A stretch of DNA of 64,000 bases, taken from the NCBI GenBank assembly GCA_013398615.1, contig VZSR01000514.1, forward strand, positions 8,489,316 to 8,553,315, given 5' to 3'. The notes below the pieces were generated by a model. The model saw nothing but the letters and a program-made list of their open reading frames with translations, ran no database searches and had not been told where the DNA came from. The translations under genes were made by a program, and so were the position numbers. Position 1 is the first letter of the stretch; every line of letters starts with the position of its first letter. The stretch is from Brachypodius melanocephalos. Its lineage: Eukaryota > Chordata > Aves > Passeriformes > Pycnonotidae. Positions 1 to 13,165 of this stretch are shown piece by piece.

Positions 1-1510
1 CCTGCAGACCAAGAACCCCGGGGAATCCTGAGATAATTCTACAAAGGGTAATTAAGAAAAGTGAGTCTGTTGTTAATGGACTTAAATTAGCTCTATGGGG
101 ATCCACCTACTCATTGAAAAAAAAAAAAAAAAGAAGGAAGAAAAAAAAAAAGAAGGTTCACGTGGACATTCACTGCACAAAGAGTTCATTCTCCAGAGTG
201 GCAGAAGTCAGAGACACCTTGTTGTCCCCTCTCCTGCACACATCACATCCCTGCACTGTGTCTGTCCCTGTGTCTGTCTGTCTGACCAGCTCGGTATGAG
301 GTGACCTTCTGCTATGCTGTTGTTTTCCATAAGCTCTACCCATGAGAACCAAAATCAAACAGCAAAAGATCACTGCACTGAGACAGAAGCAGAAGAAAAT
401 TTCTTTCCTAAATCTGATGTTCACAAAACTGAAAACAAACTAACCTGGAGACATCTACTGTAACACAATATCGCCCATCAAATACTACAACAGGCTCGCT
501 CTCAGGAGAAGCCCCTTGCCTTGCCACATGTGCCCAGTCCTCTCTAAACTTCATTAAAGTCTAGTAAAAAATAAATAAGATAAACATCATTTGCATTTAT
601 AACACGAATTAGAAGAGCTTGCCAGATGGGGAGCTCTCCTCCAGCAGGGCCGTTGTTCTCCAGGAGAGAAAAGCACTGGCACTACCCAGCTGTTTGGGGC
701 CGGTGATGTTCCCACTCCTGGAAAACCATCGCCCCTGGCTTCCCCCTGTAATTAGTTCGTGCTAATACCCTTGGCTGGGCTGTGGAAAAGTCACATTCTG
801 AAGGATCACCCTGGTGAACAGCTGTACTCAGGAGACAAAACGTCACCACTCCAAGCTGTCAGCCCATTCATCTCCAGCGAAAGTCAACCGGGCCATAAAT
901 CGGGAGTTCTTTATCTCAGGACAGCAGGCTGAGCGGGGCTTTAATTGCCGAGCTATGCTAATGAGCCTGGTTTGTGACACGAGGAGCTTCGTGGTGGCTC
1001 TGTCTGAGAACACGGCGCTGTCACTCCCTCACAAGGGCACACACAATCGGCTTAAAGCTGTCTGGGTACAGAAAAGAGATGGTGTGAGGGTCCCCTCAGC
1101 ATGGCACCTTATCAAAGGCATCAGCAGCAGCTGCTCGTGGAGGGGCAGGAGCCTCTCCTGGGTCAGCTCGGTTCGGTTCGCTCCTGTTCTCTCCTCCCTT
1201 CACAGCTTTTTTTCCCCCCTAAATTGTGAGTTATGTAAACATCGCTGTCAAATCACCTGCAGGGGAACAAAATGATACCAAGAATTCGGTGCTCCCTCAC
1301 AGATAAGAGGGTTTGTGTCTGGTTTTAAAAGGAATTAAAACAAATCATGCCCGGGGAAAAACAAATAGACAAAAGAACATATCAGCTGTAGTCTTTCTTG
1401 CTGACTTCTTGAGTCGACTCTGTTTCAACCTGGATTTCACTTTTTTCCTTTTGGGTTAGGGGCTGCAGTAATGAAAATAGTTATTTTAACATTCATATTT
1501 TGGAAGATAA
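1..1510. other. Intergenic, no gene seen
   Basis: An A-rich run (about 118-153) is the only clear simple feature. A 153-codon open frame at 814-1275 has no recognisable domain. An octamer-type ATGCTAAT lies at 955-962 within sequence that looks unique. Confidence 0.5.
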
Positions 1511-1735
1511 TCAGAGAATGACGGAATGGTATGGGCTGGGAGGGATCTTAAGGATCATGTAATTTCAACCCCATTGCCATGGGTAGGGAACCTTCTGCTA
1601 GATCAGGTTACTGAGAGCCTGACCTTCAATACCTCCAGGGATGGGGAGCCCACAGCCTCCCTGGGCAAAATAACAGCCCAGGTGGACACAAGGCTACAGA
1701 TTTCCTTGTCTAGATATCAAATGCTGTTTCATTTG
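1511..1735 (-). mobile_element. CR1 LINE 3' fragment
   Basis: The + strand reads AGAATGACGGAATGGTATGG, GGCTGGGAGGGATCTTAAGG, CCATTGCCATGGGTAGGGAA and CCAGGGATGGGGAGCCCACA. This is the usual block order of the reverse-complemented CR1 3' end, so the element is on the minus strand. It is diverged and non-coding. Confidence 0.8.
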
Positions 1736-4700
1736 CCCCAATAATGATGAGGCTTGCTTGCCACAGAAAGCCCAAGCCACATTTCCATGGGTAAAGCCAG
1801 TGCTCAGCATCTTTAAAAATAATTAGTATTTAAATGTGGCATTATTATTCTTATGGCACTGCCCAGGGACTTGTGCAGACATCCCAGGCCCCGTGTGCCA
1901 GACACTCCACAAACATCCATTTCCCCAGTCTGAGATCTTCTGACCTGAGGACCCAACCTTCCACACATTTGAGTAACCACCAGCATCTCACGGCCGACCG
2001 AAATCAGCACGGCTGATGAATGGAGTGAAATCAGTAATTACCCATGTGCTTAATTATTTGCAGAACTGGGGGCTAAGCGCTTCATTTTCAGCTTTACGCT
2101 TGAAAATATTGGTTCTAACCCAGTGTGCCTCACTTTGCACTCAATCCCACAAGGAACAGCACGGTCTGGCCTAATTAAGCAAAAGCACTTAACGGAGTGT
2201 TTAACTTTGAGCACGTGAACAAACCCATTGACTGAACACTGCATTGCTCGGGTTGGCTCAGCCCCTTGCAGGATGGGCTCCTTCAGCCCAGCTGTTACGA
2301 GGACAAAACTGAGGGAAACATCACCCAAACCCCAAACCTGTCCAAGGCCAGGTGCTCAAGGTGTTGGACACCCCAGGGCCCCCCTGGCTGCTGCCCAGAA
2401 TGGTGGTGGGTGAGGCAGGAGCCCTGGCAGGGCTGAGGATCCACCAGTGTGTCCCCCACTCCCATCCTGGATGGCATCCAGGCCTGCCCGTGCAAGGGGG
2501 TGCAGAGAGGCAGTGCTGGGATTTGGAGAGAAGCTGCAAATGTTCTCTGTGATTACCTGACTGGAAACATTACTCGTTTAACACTGGCCACAACTCCCCC
2601 TCTGCAGCACAGGAACAGCCCAGCCCTGCTGCAGCACAGAGAAGAGTGGGCATCCCTCACTGCCAGACTGGGACAGGAACAGGCCAGGGGTGGGGGCTGC
2701 AGAAGGGGATTTGCAGCCAGACCCCTCTGCACCTTTGCTTCCACCTCCTTGTTTTTTGCCAGGCTGAGTAGTACCTGGCATGGGACACGTGCATGAGGAG
2801 ACCCAGCTCCCCCCAGGCCTGGGCTACCTGGGACAAATCCTCCAACCCTGGCTTGCTTCTTACAAGCCCTAATTTTAGGCCCTTTAGGACACAAAATAAT
2901 GATAACACGCTCCCTGGAAAAAAAATCCCCTTGGGCCTGTGTAAAATTAGCAGTGTGCTGACTGTCCCACTTTCTCTAATGCTATGTGGGGCAGCCTGGC
3001 TTATTAATACACTGGACTCATTTCGAGATCCTTTGCTTTTCCCCTTGCAAAGGGAGCCTGGAGGCAGCCAGGCTGCTTCTCCCAGCACTGCCAGAGGTGC
3101 CCCTCTTACCCTGACAGACAAAGCCTCCTGCACACCACCTGGGAAGGCAGCAGGGCAGGGCAAGGTGGATGGGCTGCAGAGGAGGAAGAGGAGGGATGTG
3201 CCCTTTGGTGGCACGAGAGAACTCCCAACAATGAGAGTGAAGCACAGCTTGGACTCTCCAAGGTGGAGAAGATAAACCACAGGTGCTCTCCAGCCTCCAG
3301 AGCCTGTGGCAGCAGCCTGGCAAGGCAGCAGGGATTTCAGTGCCACTCCTGGAGGGAGTTTCCTTAGCAGGAAAACTTCTTGAAAGTGCCATCATTACCA
3401 TAATTCAATATTAGTGTAAAATACAACCTCTGCCCACGAGCTCAGAGGAGGTTGGTCCCTTCAGGCCTATTGTCTGCCCAGGTGAAAACCTCCTGACAGG
3501 ACTCCCCAGGGTAAGAGGACTTCAGAGCTGCCGTGAGATTTCTTCCTTCTTCTTCCAGAAGAAAAATCCCAGACAAACTGCAATGTGCAAGGAGAAACCT
3601 GGGGAGAAGAGAAAAAGGGAGCCCAGACACATCTACATTAGAGACATTTAAGGAGAGGGAAGCTCAGCTAAAAGAACAAAGTTTTCAGAAATAAAGTTTT
3701 TCATAATGTCACACAGCCTGTGCTTTCACTCCAAACTGCAATCTGCTCCAACATTGTTTTATCTCACACTGTTCACAGTGAGTGTTGTGACACTCCAACA
3801 CTGAGCCAGCTTCCCTGTTAAATACTGATTTAAACTCAGCTCAGACAAAACCTCACAAAATTAGTACTAGATTTGATTCAGATACGGAACATAACAAATT
3901 AAGGGAGAGAGGAAAGGAAAGATCTGGGGGGAAATGATGTTGTGTACCATAAAGCAGAGTGTATAAACAGTCCTTGCCCCACACAGCCTCAAGAGCTAAG
4001 CCTACAAATCAAATACATTTCAGTAAACAAAAATCTACTGAAATGGCACTGTTTTTCCCTGTGTAGGTTTTTTTTTTCTCTCCCATGGGGACAGCAAGTT
4101 GTGTTGCTTGGCTTTTTTTTCCCCTTTCTACGAGGTACATTATTCCATTTAAGTGCTCATGTGTGTTTATTAATAGAGCAAAAATGAGTGAACGAGGAGC
4201 TGCTCTGGGGAGGCTGAAAGTCTGCACTGGAGCAGTGAATCAAAGGAACAAACCCATTTAGGAAAATGCTCATTTTAAGACAAGTTCTTTTCACATTTGA
4301 GTTCTTTTCCTCTACACCCCGAACGTAATCAGACCCAGTGACATGTCAGTCCTACAATACCATGTACACACCCCAGGCAGGACCCTTCAGCTGCATCTCC
4401 TGATGTTGTGTTAAAAAACCAATCAGAAAGTGACCAGCAGCAGCTCACACATGCTGGGAAGCAATGAATGGTCACTAGAAATGTTTAGAAAACATCCCTC
4501 ACTCAGCGAGGGCTGAGCCGGGCTGGAGAGGAAGCCCTGTAAGAATGGCACCATCACAGATATTGCTGCCATGTAGGGGATGGATGAGATGGGATCTGAG
4601 ATGATTCTGGCCCTCCACAATGTATCCTGTACCCACAGGTGATCCCCAGGGCTGCAAGGACCTCCTGGGCTGATGGGGACAGCTGACAGCTCCTTGCAGC

Positions 4701-7700
4701 TGCTCTCCAGAGGCACAGGTGAGATCACCGCCAGCTCCAGAGCAGGGAGAGCATCCTGCTGTGCCCACAGCTGCTGACAAACCCAGAGGAAAGACCCGAA
4801 GAAATGCACACACAAAACCAGACACAAATGTGGGCACAACTCCCAAAGCAGTGGGAAACCAAGGTCCCCAGAGCTGGCCTTGAAAAGGGAGCCAGAAGAA
4901 AGTGAGGCACAGGGGGAGATGTGCCAGCAAAGGCCACCAGAGAGGGAAGGCACACGTTGTCCACTTGATAATGGAAGGTATTTAGTAATGTGAGATGAAA
5001 TATTTCAGCTCATCACTTATCATAGCCCTCACCCCCAGCTTTGGCAGTGACACCTGAACTCCTCCTACCTGGGGGCTGCAAAGCTCCCTGCAGGCACCAA
5101 AGGTCGCACGCATTTTATTCATTTATTGTTTCCAAAGGGCACTCATCGTTATTGAATTGCTGTCAGTATCTGTGCCCAGCAGTTTCAGCTCTCTCTCAGC
5201 TTTGCTAAAATAGTTTCCCAGCCAGTGGGAGGCTGCTGCTGGATGCAGCAGGGCTAGGACAGTCTCTGATGTGGCAAACCCCAGCACCAAACAGTATCGA
5301 TGCTCCAATGTGTGCTCAAACGAGATTAGCTGATTTCAGACTGTGCCTAATGAAAGCTGAGTTTTTTCCATGCCAGCTTTTGCCTTTCCAGCCTGAAAAC
5401 ACACGGCTGGAGGATTGGCCTGGCACTCAGGCTGCAGCATGTGACTCTCTAATGAGGGAGGTCTATGAACTGCAAGGCTAATGCACACGGGTGCAAAAGC
5501 AGCTCCCCAGTGTGACCTGCTTCACTGGAGTGGAAGGATTTTATATTTTTTCTTTTTTCTTTTCCTTTTTTTTTTTTTTTTGGTGATTAAGGCCCGCTAT
5601 GGGGAAACAAACCTATTCTTGGCTCTTTCACAGCTCTGGCAGGTGATTATGAACAAATCCTATAACTGTGTTCCACCTCAGGAGGACCCCACCACAATAA
5701 CGAGATAAAAATGCCCTTCCTCGCAGGAGGATGCAGCAGGTTCAGGCATTAGCAGGATGAATGCCACAGCAACGCTTGTGAAAGGTAAAGACTAAAATTG
5801 GAGCAAGCCCTGCAGTGCTGGCTTTGAAAGCCCACACGGAATAGCTGGATCACAGTGGGCTTTTGGATCCCTGAGCAACACCTGCAGCCGGTGTGGCTTC
5901 ACTGCTTCCCTCCTTGCTGCCACGCTACCCAACAGCAGCCTGCTTGGAAAACATCGGGAAGGAGAAGCCAGCAAGCAGAGCAGCTGTTACATGGCTGGGT
6001 GTCAATAAGTATTTCATGCCCTCACTGCTCCTTTTCCCTAAATTCAGGTTGGTTTCTAACCTTAAACTACTTGATGGGCTTCCCTGAAGCATCCAGCGTG
6101 GTTTCCATGGAAGTCTCCTCTTTACAATGGGATAAAAATGTGTCGGATCCCTTCCTCACATGCTAGCAAACACTGGAGGAAAACAACAGAAGCCTCTGTG
6201 AGAAAATATTTCAGCTGTTTTGCAAAGACATAAAAATCAGTGATTTGAAAAAAACGCTGTACTGAAGCATCTTAAAATCCAACCCACGATCTTTTTTCTC
6301 ATTATGAAGAATATTTTTAAAAAAACCTCCTTCAAGTAGATGCAGCTGCCTGCCTCCAGCAAGCAAGAGGTATAAAGCCTGCCCTCAGACAGCATTTCAG
6401 GCAGCATTTAATAAAATCCCAAAGATTTGAGGGCTGTTTGCCACACCATATAGTGTTTCCAGGAGTAGACCTAAACATTTAGATTTAAAAATCTCTGTCC
6501 TGTTTAAAAAATCTTGAGATGTTGAAAGTATGGTTTTGCCTGATGCAAATCTGAAAGAAAAAGGAGATAGAAGGGGGATAGAGTCTCTGGCAAAACTGAT
6601 TCATGGTAAGTCAAAGACACCATGGCTGCATTTGTGTAAGTCCCAGAATTTAAGAACAATTGTCTTCATTTCTATTTGTTTCATTTCATAGTAACTTTGA
6701 CCCTCATATATCACTCTATTTCAAAGCACATTGAACAACTTTCAATTCCAGTGCTGTGATGTTTTGAGACATTGCTGAAAAACAACACAGCAGCTCTGTC
6801 TGCTGCCTTAAAAAGAAGGAATTCTGACCATTTTAAAAGCTCCATTAATAAGAAGTAAGCCTGTTCTGGGAAGGATTTCACCTCTCCCTTCATCTGCAGA
6901 TGAATGAAGCCCTCTCCAATTCCTGTTCCCTCTTTTGCAGGCACTGTCTTTGCATTTCTCCACACCACAGCCATGACCAAAATAACTGCTTAAATGAAAC
7001 CATCTGGATTCTGCATGGATGAATTTATGTTGTGAGGTTTTCACGAGCAGCAGCAAAACATATCTGAAACCTGGCACGTGTCAAAATAAAACAGTGACAT
7101 TTTAAAAAATTCTCACAAATTCTGGGAAAAAAAGAAATCAGAAATGGTAAAATGAGAGGGTTTGGGTGTTTTATTACAACAAGGCCAAGACACTTGAGCT
7201 TTACAGCTCTGATGGCTGTAGTTGCTGAAACAGCACTAAGAAGCATTTTGAACTAACCATAAGGTTTTAAAGCCGTTGCTCAAATACTGATGAATTCCAT
7301 GTATTTGAAACACTTCCATTTCAGTAAAAGCTTACAAGTACACTTTTCAAAGGGTACATTTTGCTTTCAATACACAAGTTAATACATATCTAGGCTTTCA
7401 GGAGCATCATTATTTAGAGAAAAATCCAACCAAATCACAGCACTGTTCATTTTTTATTATCAGTGCTATTTTTTAACCTTAAAAATCTGTTCCAAAATCA
7501 GTTGTTTTTCAGTAGCATGCACTTTCAATTTTTATAACATTTGGGCATTGAACTTAGGGAAAAGTTGTCCATTAGTTTAGGACAATGGTGTTCATTTGTA
7601 TTGTATTCACTTCAAAAAGGAAGAGCACTCATATTCATCCAGAAAGCTGTAATAATTTGGTACCAGGACAAAACTGCTGAGGAAACCAAAGATGAACCCT

Positions 7701-8436
7701 CCAGAAACTTGAATGGTAGAGGAATCTTCTCACAATTGAACATACCTATGAATAGAAACTTTTGCTTTTGTCAGCTGCTAATTTTTTTGTCTGAGTAACA
7801 GAAGTGGAATATGTTGTCACTATGGTTCTTTGTGTCTCAATTATCTCAATAAAATCATTATTAAAAGTGAATAAATAAAGATAAAACTAGCAGGAGTCTT
7901 CTCATTAATTTCAGTGGAATCAGGATATAATGAGCTTGTCTTTTTAAAGGATCAGGATCCAGGGATGTACAGGAAATCTGCATTTACATTTGTGCATGTA
8001 CCTCTATATCTTTGAAGACATGAATTGTTCTGCCCTTTAGAAAGTGGGATTTAAATATTTGAAAATCAGTTTTTCTCTGTGTCTCGTCTCTACATTCTCG
8101 ATGTCCTCACCTCTGCTCTTACTTCCAGATCCCTAAAGCAATGCCTTTTCTGATCTCCTTCCCCAGCAGTAAAATTTCCTCTTCACCACTCTTGTCCACC
8201 ACTGGCAAGTGTGTCCTTGGCAATCTGCATGCCATTTTGAAATGCAAACATATCCATTTCTCCCTCTAAAGCTGGCTCTGTCTTTGGAAACCTTGTTTTT
8301 TTCCGTGAAAGTTTCATAAACAAAATTCCACGACACTGAATTATACCTTACTTTAGTTAGTCTGCTACTGGAATTAACTAAAATACCCACTTTTTTCTTC
8401 TATCCTGCAGCCCAAGGCTGTAGTAAGACAGCAGTG
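1736..8436. other. Intergenic, no gene seen
   Basis: Several open frames of 100-230 codons occur in the GC-richer part (2,200-5,000), but none shows a known domain and they overlap on both strands. Homeodomain-type TAAT motifs occur at about 1,820-1,850 and 2,035-2,060. Pyrimidine runs lie at about 5,547-5,581. Nothing else is supported. Confidence 0.5.
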
Positions 8437-8562
8437 CCAAAATTTGATGTGTCCAAGGCCAGGTAGGAGCTGGGATAATGGGAGATGTCCCTGCCCATGG
8501 CTGGGGGTGGAATGGGATGAGCCTTAAAGTCCCTTCCAACCCAAAACTTTCTGTGACTCTGT
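8437..8562 (+). mobile_element. CR1 LINE 3' fragment
   Basis: TTTGATGTGTCCAAGGCCAG, GAGATGTCCCTGCCCATGGC, GGGTGGAATGGGATGAGCCT and AAAGTCCCTTCCAACCCAAA are the consecutive final blocks of an avian CR1 in + orientation. Confidence 0.85.
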
Positions 8563-8620
8563 GCCCACAGCAGGTACATGTGTGAGCTGGCTTGGTGCTG
8601 TTCGCTGTAGGGTGGTGAAA

Positions 8621-8700
8621 CGTGTCCTGACAGTGTCACACGTGTTCTGGCAGTGTCACACATGTCCTGACAGCATCACACATGTCCTGACAGCGTCACA
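8621..8700 (+). repeat. Four exact-length copies of a 20-bp tandem repeat
   Basis: Units start at 8621, 8641, 8661 and 8681; the last reads CATGTCCTGACAGCGTCACA. Copies differ by one to four bases with no indels. The array lies just downstream of the CR1 fragment. Confidence 0.95.
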
Positions 8701-9879
8701 AAATGCTGCACCCAGCCTCCCAGGCTGCACCCACAGCAGCACAGAGCTGACCCACTGCACAGGGCACAACCTGGAACGTGGCTGGCAAAGCTCCAAGGGT
8801 GACTGTAAACAAGGAATTGTCACCCAGGGGTTTCCAAGAAGCTCCATGGTGATCTATTCTCAGCTATGTAACATCCCTCCTGGAGGAAAACATGAAATCA
8901 TCTTCTAATAAAGCTGCAGATGACACGGCACAGCCGAGAGGTAACTGAGGGAGAGGATTTGTCACTGCCAGGGGCTTGGCTGGGGAGAAGCAAGGGAGTC
9001 CCAGGCACCTCAGTGGGGTAGGATGGAATTCCCCAGCTCCACGGGGAACGTGGAGGAGGCAGGGCTTTGTTCTGGGGGTCAGAGACGCTCAGACAGGTTT
9101 GGGATCGTGGTGGTTCCTCAGCTGAGCTCACAGACAGGGAGGCAGGGATCTCCAGGGCAAGGACATTGCATTGCTCCTTCCCTGGATCTGCTGGATCTCA
9201 GAGCTTTGGCAGGGCCTGGCAGAGCCCAGTGTTTGCTCCCTCTCTTTTTCAGGGTGCCAGCCCTGCCACAGCCATCAGGGCAGCCCTGGGTGAGCCTCAC
9301 TGCTGCCCAGCACTGTCCCCATGGGGCAGGGACACTCTGTCCTTCTGTCTGCCCTGCCTTCCCAGGGCCCTGCTGGGATTTAAAAATATCCTTTCCCAGA
9401 CTGTTAGCAAAGACACAAATCTTCTGGTTTGCAGTTTAACTCCTAGGGCAGCCCATGGTACAAATGCTGGGAAGCTGCAGGCCTAACAGACCACTTGGAC
9501 ACCAAAGACACAAGAATTCCAAAGGCTCTGCATGGAATTTCAGATTGTATCTTTATTTTTAAAAGATAAGGGGAGGCTGTGCAGGGAAATATCACCCTTC
9601 AGAATCCACCCACTACAGCCTAGTGTCAGAAACAAAATGCTGAGCTAGAGGAACCTTGCTCTGAACTTATTTTTGTGCTCCTCTTCAGTTGTACACAATG
9701 TCTGAGGGTTGTACTGTAGTAAAGAATGCAAATCTTCCTGTGCTCCTGGTACTACTGGTGCAATTCCCACTGGAGGGCCATGTTAAATTTAGAGCCCACA
9801 ATTCATAAAGGAAGCTGACAAGTCGCAGAGAGTTCAGAAAGGAATATGAAGGACAGAAAAACAGCACTTGCAGCTGCAG

Positions 9880-9965
9880 GAGCTTGATCTATTCAGCTTG
9901 TGAAGAGTGGAGTTTAAGGGATGACTTGGTTAAAGACCATCAGTGTTCACAAAGAGAATTAAATA
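9880..9965 (+). mobile_element. Possible old CR1 fragment
   Basis: GAGCTTGATCTATTCAGCTT followed by GTGAAGAGTGGAGTTTAAGG and GATGACTTGGTTAAAG resembles the CR1 block 'gagctattcagcctggtgaagagaaggctgagggg'. The match is short and diverged. Confidence 0.4.
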
Positions 9966-10594
9966 TTGAGATCAGGGTCCTCAATTAGGACAGGAAAACC
10001 TTGACACTGAAAACAGGCAAGTCCTGACTGGAAACATGAGGCACATGTTTACCAGTGTAAATAATGAATTTATTACCAAAGCCAGAGCTGAAGGAGACAG
10101 GATGACTCTTCATTACAGGGTTTTTTAATAACATTTGAATGCTTTTTTCCTGAAAAGACATGTTGAAATTCAGACAAGCACAAACAGAACCAGCCTTGTG
10201 ACCTGTATTATCCAAGGGAGCAAACAGTAATACTTCCCTTTTTTCACATCCATAGCCTTCTCTCCCTTCCACCAGCAGCCCTGACAGTAATTCCAAGTGT
10301 TCAACAGCTGGGAGCATAATTCTGATCACAGATCCTTCTGGCAGATGTGCTCTGTGTTTGTGCAAGCATCAAGCAGATCTCTCATCTCTCTGCCAGGGGC
10401 CTTTCTCCTGCATGAACCTTGAGCCATAAAATGCCATGGTAGTGACACTGGTGCTCCCTCCTCAGTGCCTGCAGCCAGGGGCCAGAAATCACAATCACCC
10501 TCCTCAGTCCCCTCCTCCTGGTGCCCACCAGCAGCAGAGAATCCTTTGACATGCCCTGGCCCAAGCAATTCCAACCAGCCTTCAGTTATCCATC

Positions 10595-10830
10595 CTGCAA
10601 TTCCCTAGTATCCAAATATCCTAACATCCAACACCCACCACCCTGGCTGTGCTGTAAAGCTGTGCTGTGAACCCACTCCTCTGTGTCCCATCCAATGGGA
10701 TCATGGAGAACTGATTACTCCCTCTTTCGAAGGTGTTTAACACCATTCTCATGCCTCACTAAAGTCTCCTCCTGACCCCACAGCACCAGTTCTTCCTCCC
10801 TTTCCCACAGCTCCCATCAGTTTTTGCTGC
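10595..10830 (-). mobile_element. Possible ancient CR1-like fragment
   Basis: The + strand has TATCCAAATATCCTAACATC and, further on, CATTCTCATGCCTCACTAAA then GTCTCCTCCTGACC. These recall the reverse complement of a CR1 3' region. Divergence is high. Confidence 0.3.
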
Positions 10831-13016
10831 TGGGTTTCTCCCAAGTGCATCTCCCCCTGCTCCAAATGCCACCCCCCAAACTCCACGTGGGGCTACAGGC
10901 CTTCCACAAACACACACCAGAAACCCCAAGCTCTGTCACGTGTGCCTGAGAGCAGAACTTGGCCCTCTCTTAATCCCATTGCACTCAGCAGCCATATAAT
11001 GCTTTGCACATTATCACCCCAATTATAGAGGCTTGTAGGTGATAATGAGATTGCACTGGATCTATTCCAGCAAAGCACATTCTAGGTTTTACTAACTCCA
11101 TTAACCAAGAAAAGCTGGTTAATGGCTGAAAAGTGCAATGATGCACATAATCACACCAGTTGCTTCGCTACTACAATTATATTATTAAGATGGATCTTTG
11201 AGGTACAATTTTCATGTATAATTAGTGGGTTATCCCTTCAGAAAAAAAAAAAAAAAAAAAAAGGTAATTCAAAAGCACCCAAAGGTTTGGGCAAAATAGT
11301 TCCTACTGAAAACACAAATGAAGTCAGGCTCTCAGGTCAGACTCTGAATGGGATTTGTGAGAAAACAGGAGTGCAAGAATTTAGAAATTAACACAGGCTC
11401 CTTGAGGATGTGAAATGCCAAATTTGTAATCCATTGACACACACTGGGAGCACCCAATCTCAGTGGTGTCCATGGGTGTCCAGGCTGTGATTTCTGAGAA
11501 GACAACAGATCCCAGACTGTATCAGAAATGTAAAACATTTAGACTGATTCAAAATTATTTCTTGGTGTTTTAACGACTTCTGTATTCTTCAGTTGTTTAT
11601 TTTCTTGGACATCACTGTTCTTCCCAATAGAGACAACATAAATTTCAGATTAACAAACCCAGCACCACCAAGCAGGCAGGACAATGAAGAACCCTCTGGC
11701 TACTCCTTTCACCAAATAACAAAACAGAAAACAAGTGTAAATTTTCACAAGCGATTTCCAAGTGCAAGTCCAATTTTTTTGACTGCTTTTCTCTTTCAGC
11801 TAAACTGTGCTTACCAGCTGGACAGAAAATGCAATGACTTTTTTTCACTAGAAATTTTTTACAAATTTAATCGAGTTGTCAGGACAAATGTTATTATCCT
11901 CACCATGTGAAATTAATATATCAGGAACTTATCTACTGCCTTGTATGTGTGCATGACATTTATACGGATCACTGCAACTAATACACATATATCTCTTCTT
12001 CTTGGTAAAACTTCACACAATAAACAAATCTTCAGAACTGAATTTGTGATTGTCTAAAAGTCCTTGAATTTGGCTGGCTCTGCCAAGGAGCTTAGCAGGA
12101 GACTTTGCTGGATTTAATCAGGCAGACAGACCTCAGAAATTCTGCGGGAATTCTTGTTGCTATTAGAAATATGCACTAGCATTTGCTTATTCAGTTCAGA
12201 ACTGATTCAGAAACTAAAAGCAATAAATCTTCATGCAAGCATTGAGCTCTCTCAAGGATATCCTGGAGCAGTGATTTTTGGAGAGGAGGAATACATTAAG
12301 GAATGTAGAGTGTCTAGCCAAAATTTTATTTGAAATACTCTTTTCAATGAATCCAGAAACTCATCCAACACAGAAAACCTCTGATTTTTCCAAACACATT
12401 GACTTGGCCTTCCACCTCCATGACCCTGCACAGGAGACAAGAAAGCAGGGGCACAGGAGATGAAATCAGTACACAAACTCTTGGTCACCCCCTTTAAGTA
12501 AGGAGGGCTTTGTTCACTGGTATTAAAAAGGAGTTTAATCTGCACTGTGAGTCACCAGGACATCTTTCTGTGCCTTAAGAGCTCTGTGGTTTTCTGAAAT
12601 CTAAAAAAATTGCCAATTTTGAGAAAAATTGCCAGTACTGTGGCAAGGCCTGCCATGATAAGCACATATTTAATGTTTGCTGGACTGGAGTTTCATTTAT
12701 TATTACCCTGGAGTCAAAGGAAAGTGTGAAAAAACATTACCTGTAGGCAAAGCCAGATGACACTCCAAAATTCGATGTGTGAAACCTCCAAAATACCCCC
12801 AAGAGGCACAAATCTGACACAGCTGCTGGGGTAGACTCTGACAGAGGCACATGGTACCAACCTGCCAGCCACAACGAGCTCCAAAGATGAACTCTTGGCT
12901 GTAGAGGAGCCCAGCAGGATGGGATTTTAACCTCAGCATTTGCAAATGCACAGGCCAGGTCACAGGGTGGTGTCAGCTTAGAGAGCTCCTGCTCCCCAAA
13001 CACTTGAGTTTGAGGT

Positions 13017-13165
13017 CACAGAATCACAGAATGGTTTGGGTTGGAAGGGCCTTTAAATCTCATTCCAACCCTCCTGCCACAGGCAGGGACACCTTGCACT
13101 CGACCAGGTTGCTCAGAGCCTCATGCAGCCCGACCTCGGACACCTCCTGGGATATCCAGAGATAT
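13017..13165 (-). mobile_element. CR1 LINE 3' fragment
   Basis: The + strand reads CACAGAATCACAGAATGGTT then TGGGTTGGAAGGGCCTTTAA, CTGCCACAGGCAGGGACACC and GACCAGGTTGCTCAGAGCCT. This is the intact reverse-complemented CR1 3' end, including two ATTCTGTG tail units, so the copy is fairly young. Confidence 0.92.

Larger units (their letters stand above)
8701..13016. other. Intergenic, no gene seen, possible old CR1 pieces
   Basis: Short open frames have no recognised domain. Two old CR1-like pieces are listed separately. A run of 22 or more A lies at about 11241-11262. Confidence 0.5.

Noticed and set aside
814..1275. 153-codon open frame on the + strand
   Set aside because: No recognisable domain, no splice partner or promoter evidence, and composition like the surrounding non-coding sequence.
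2657..3346. 229-codon open frame on the minus strand
   Set aside because: No known domain and heavy overlap with other chance frames on both strands in a GC-richer intergenic patch.
4423..4953. 176-codon open frame on the minus strand
   Set aside because: Leucine/serine-rich without a coherent domain. Two other frames are also open here, as expected by chance.
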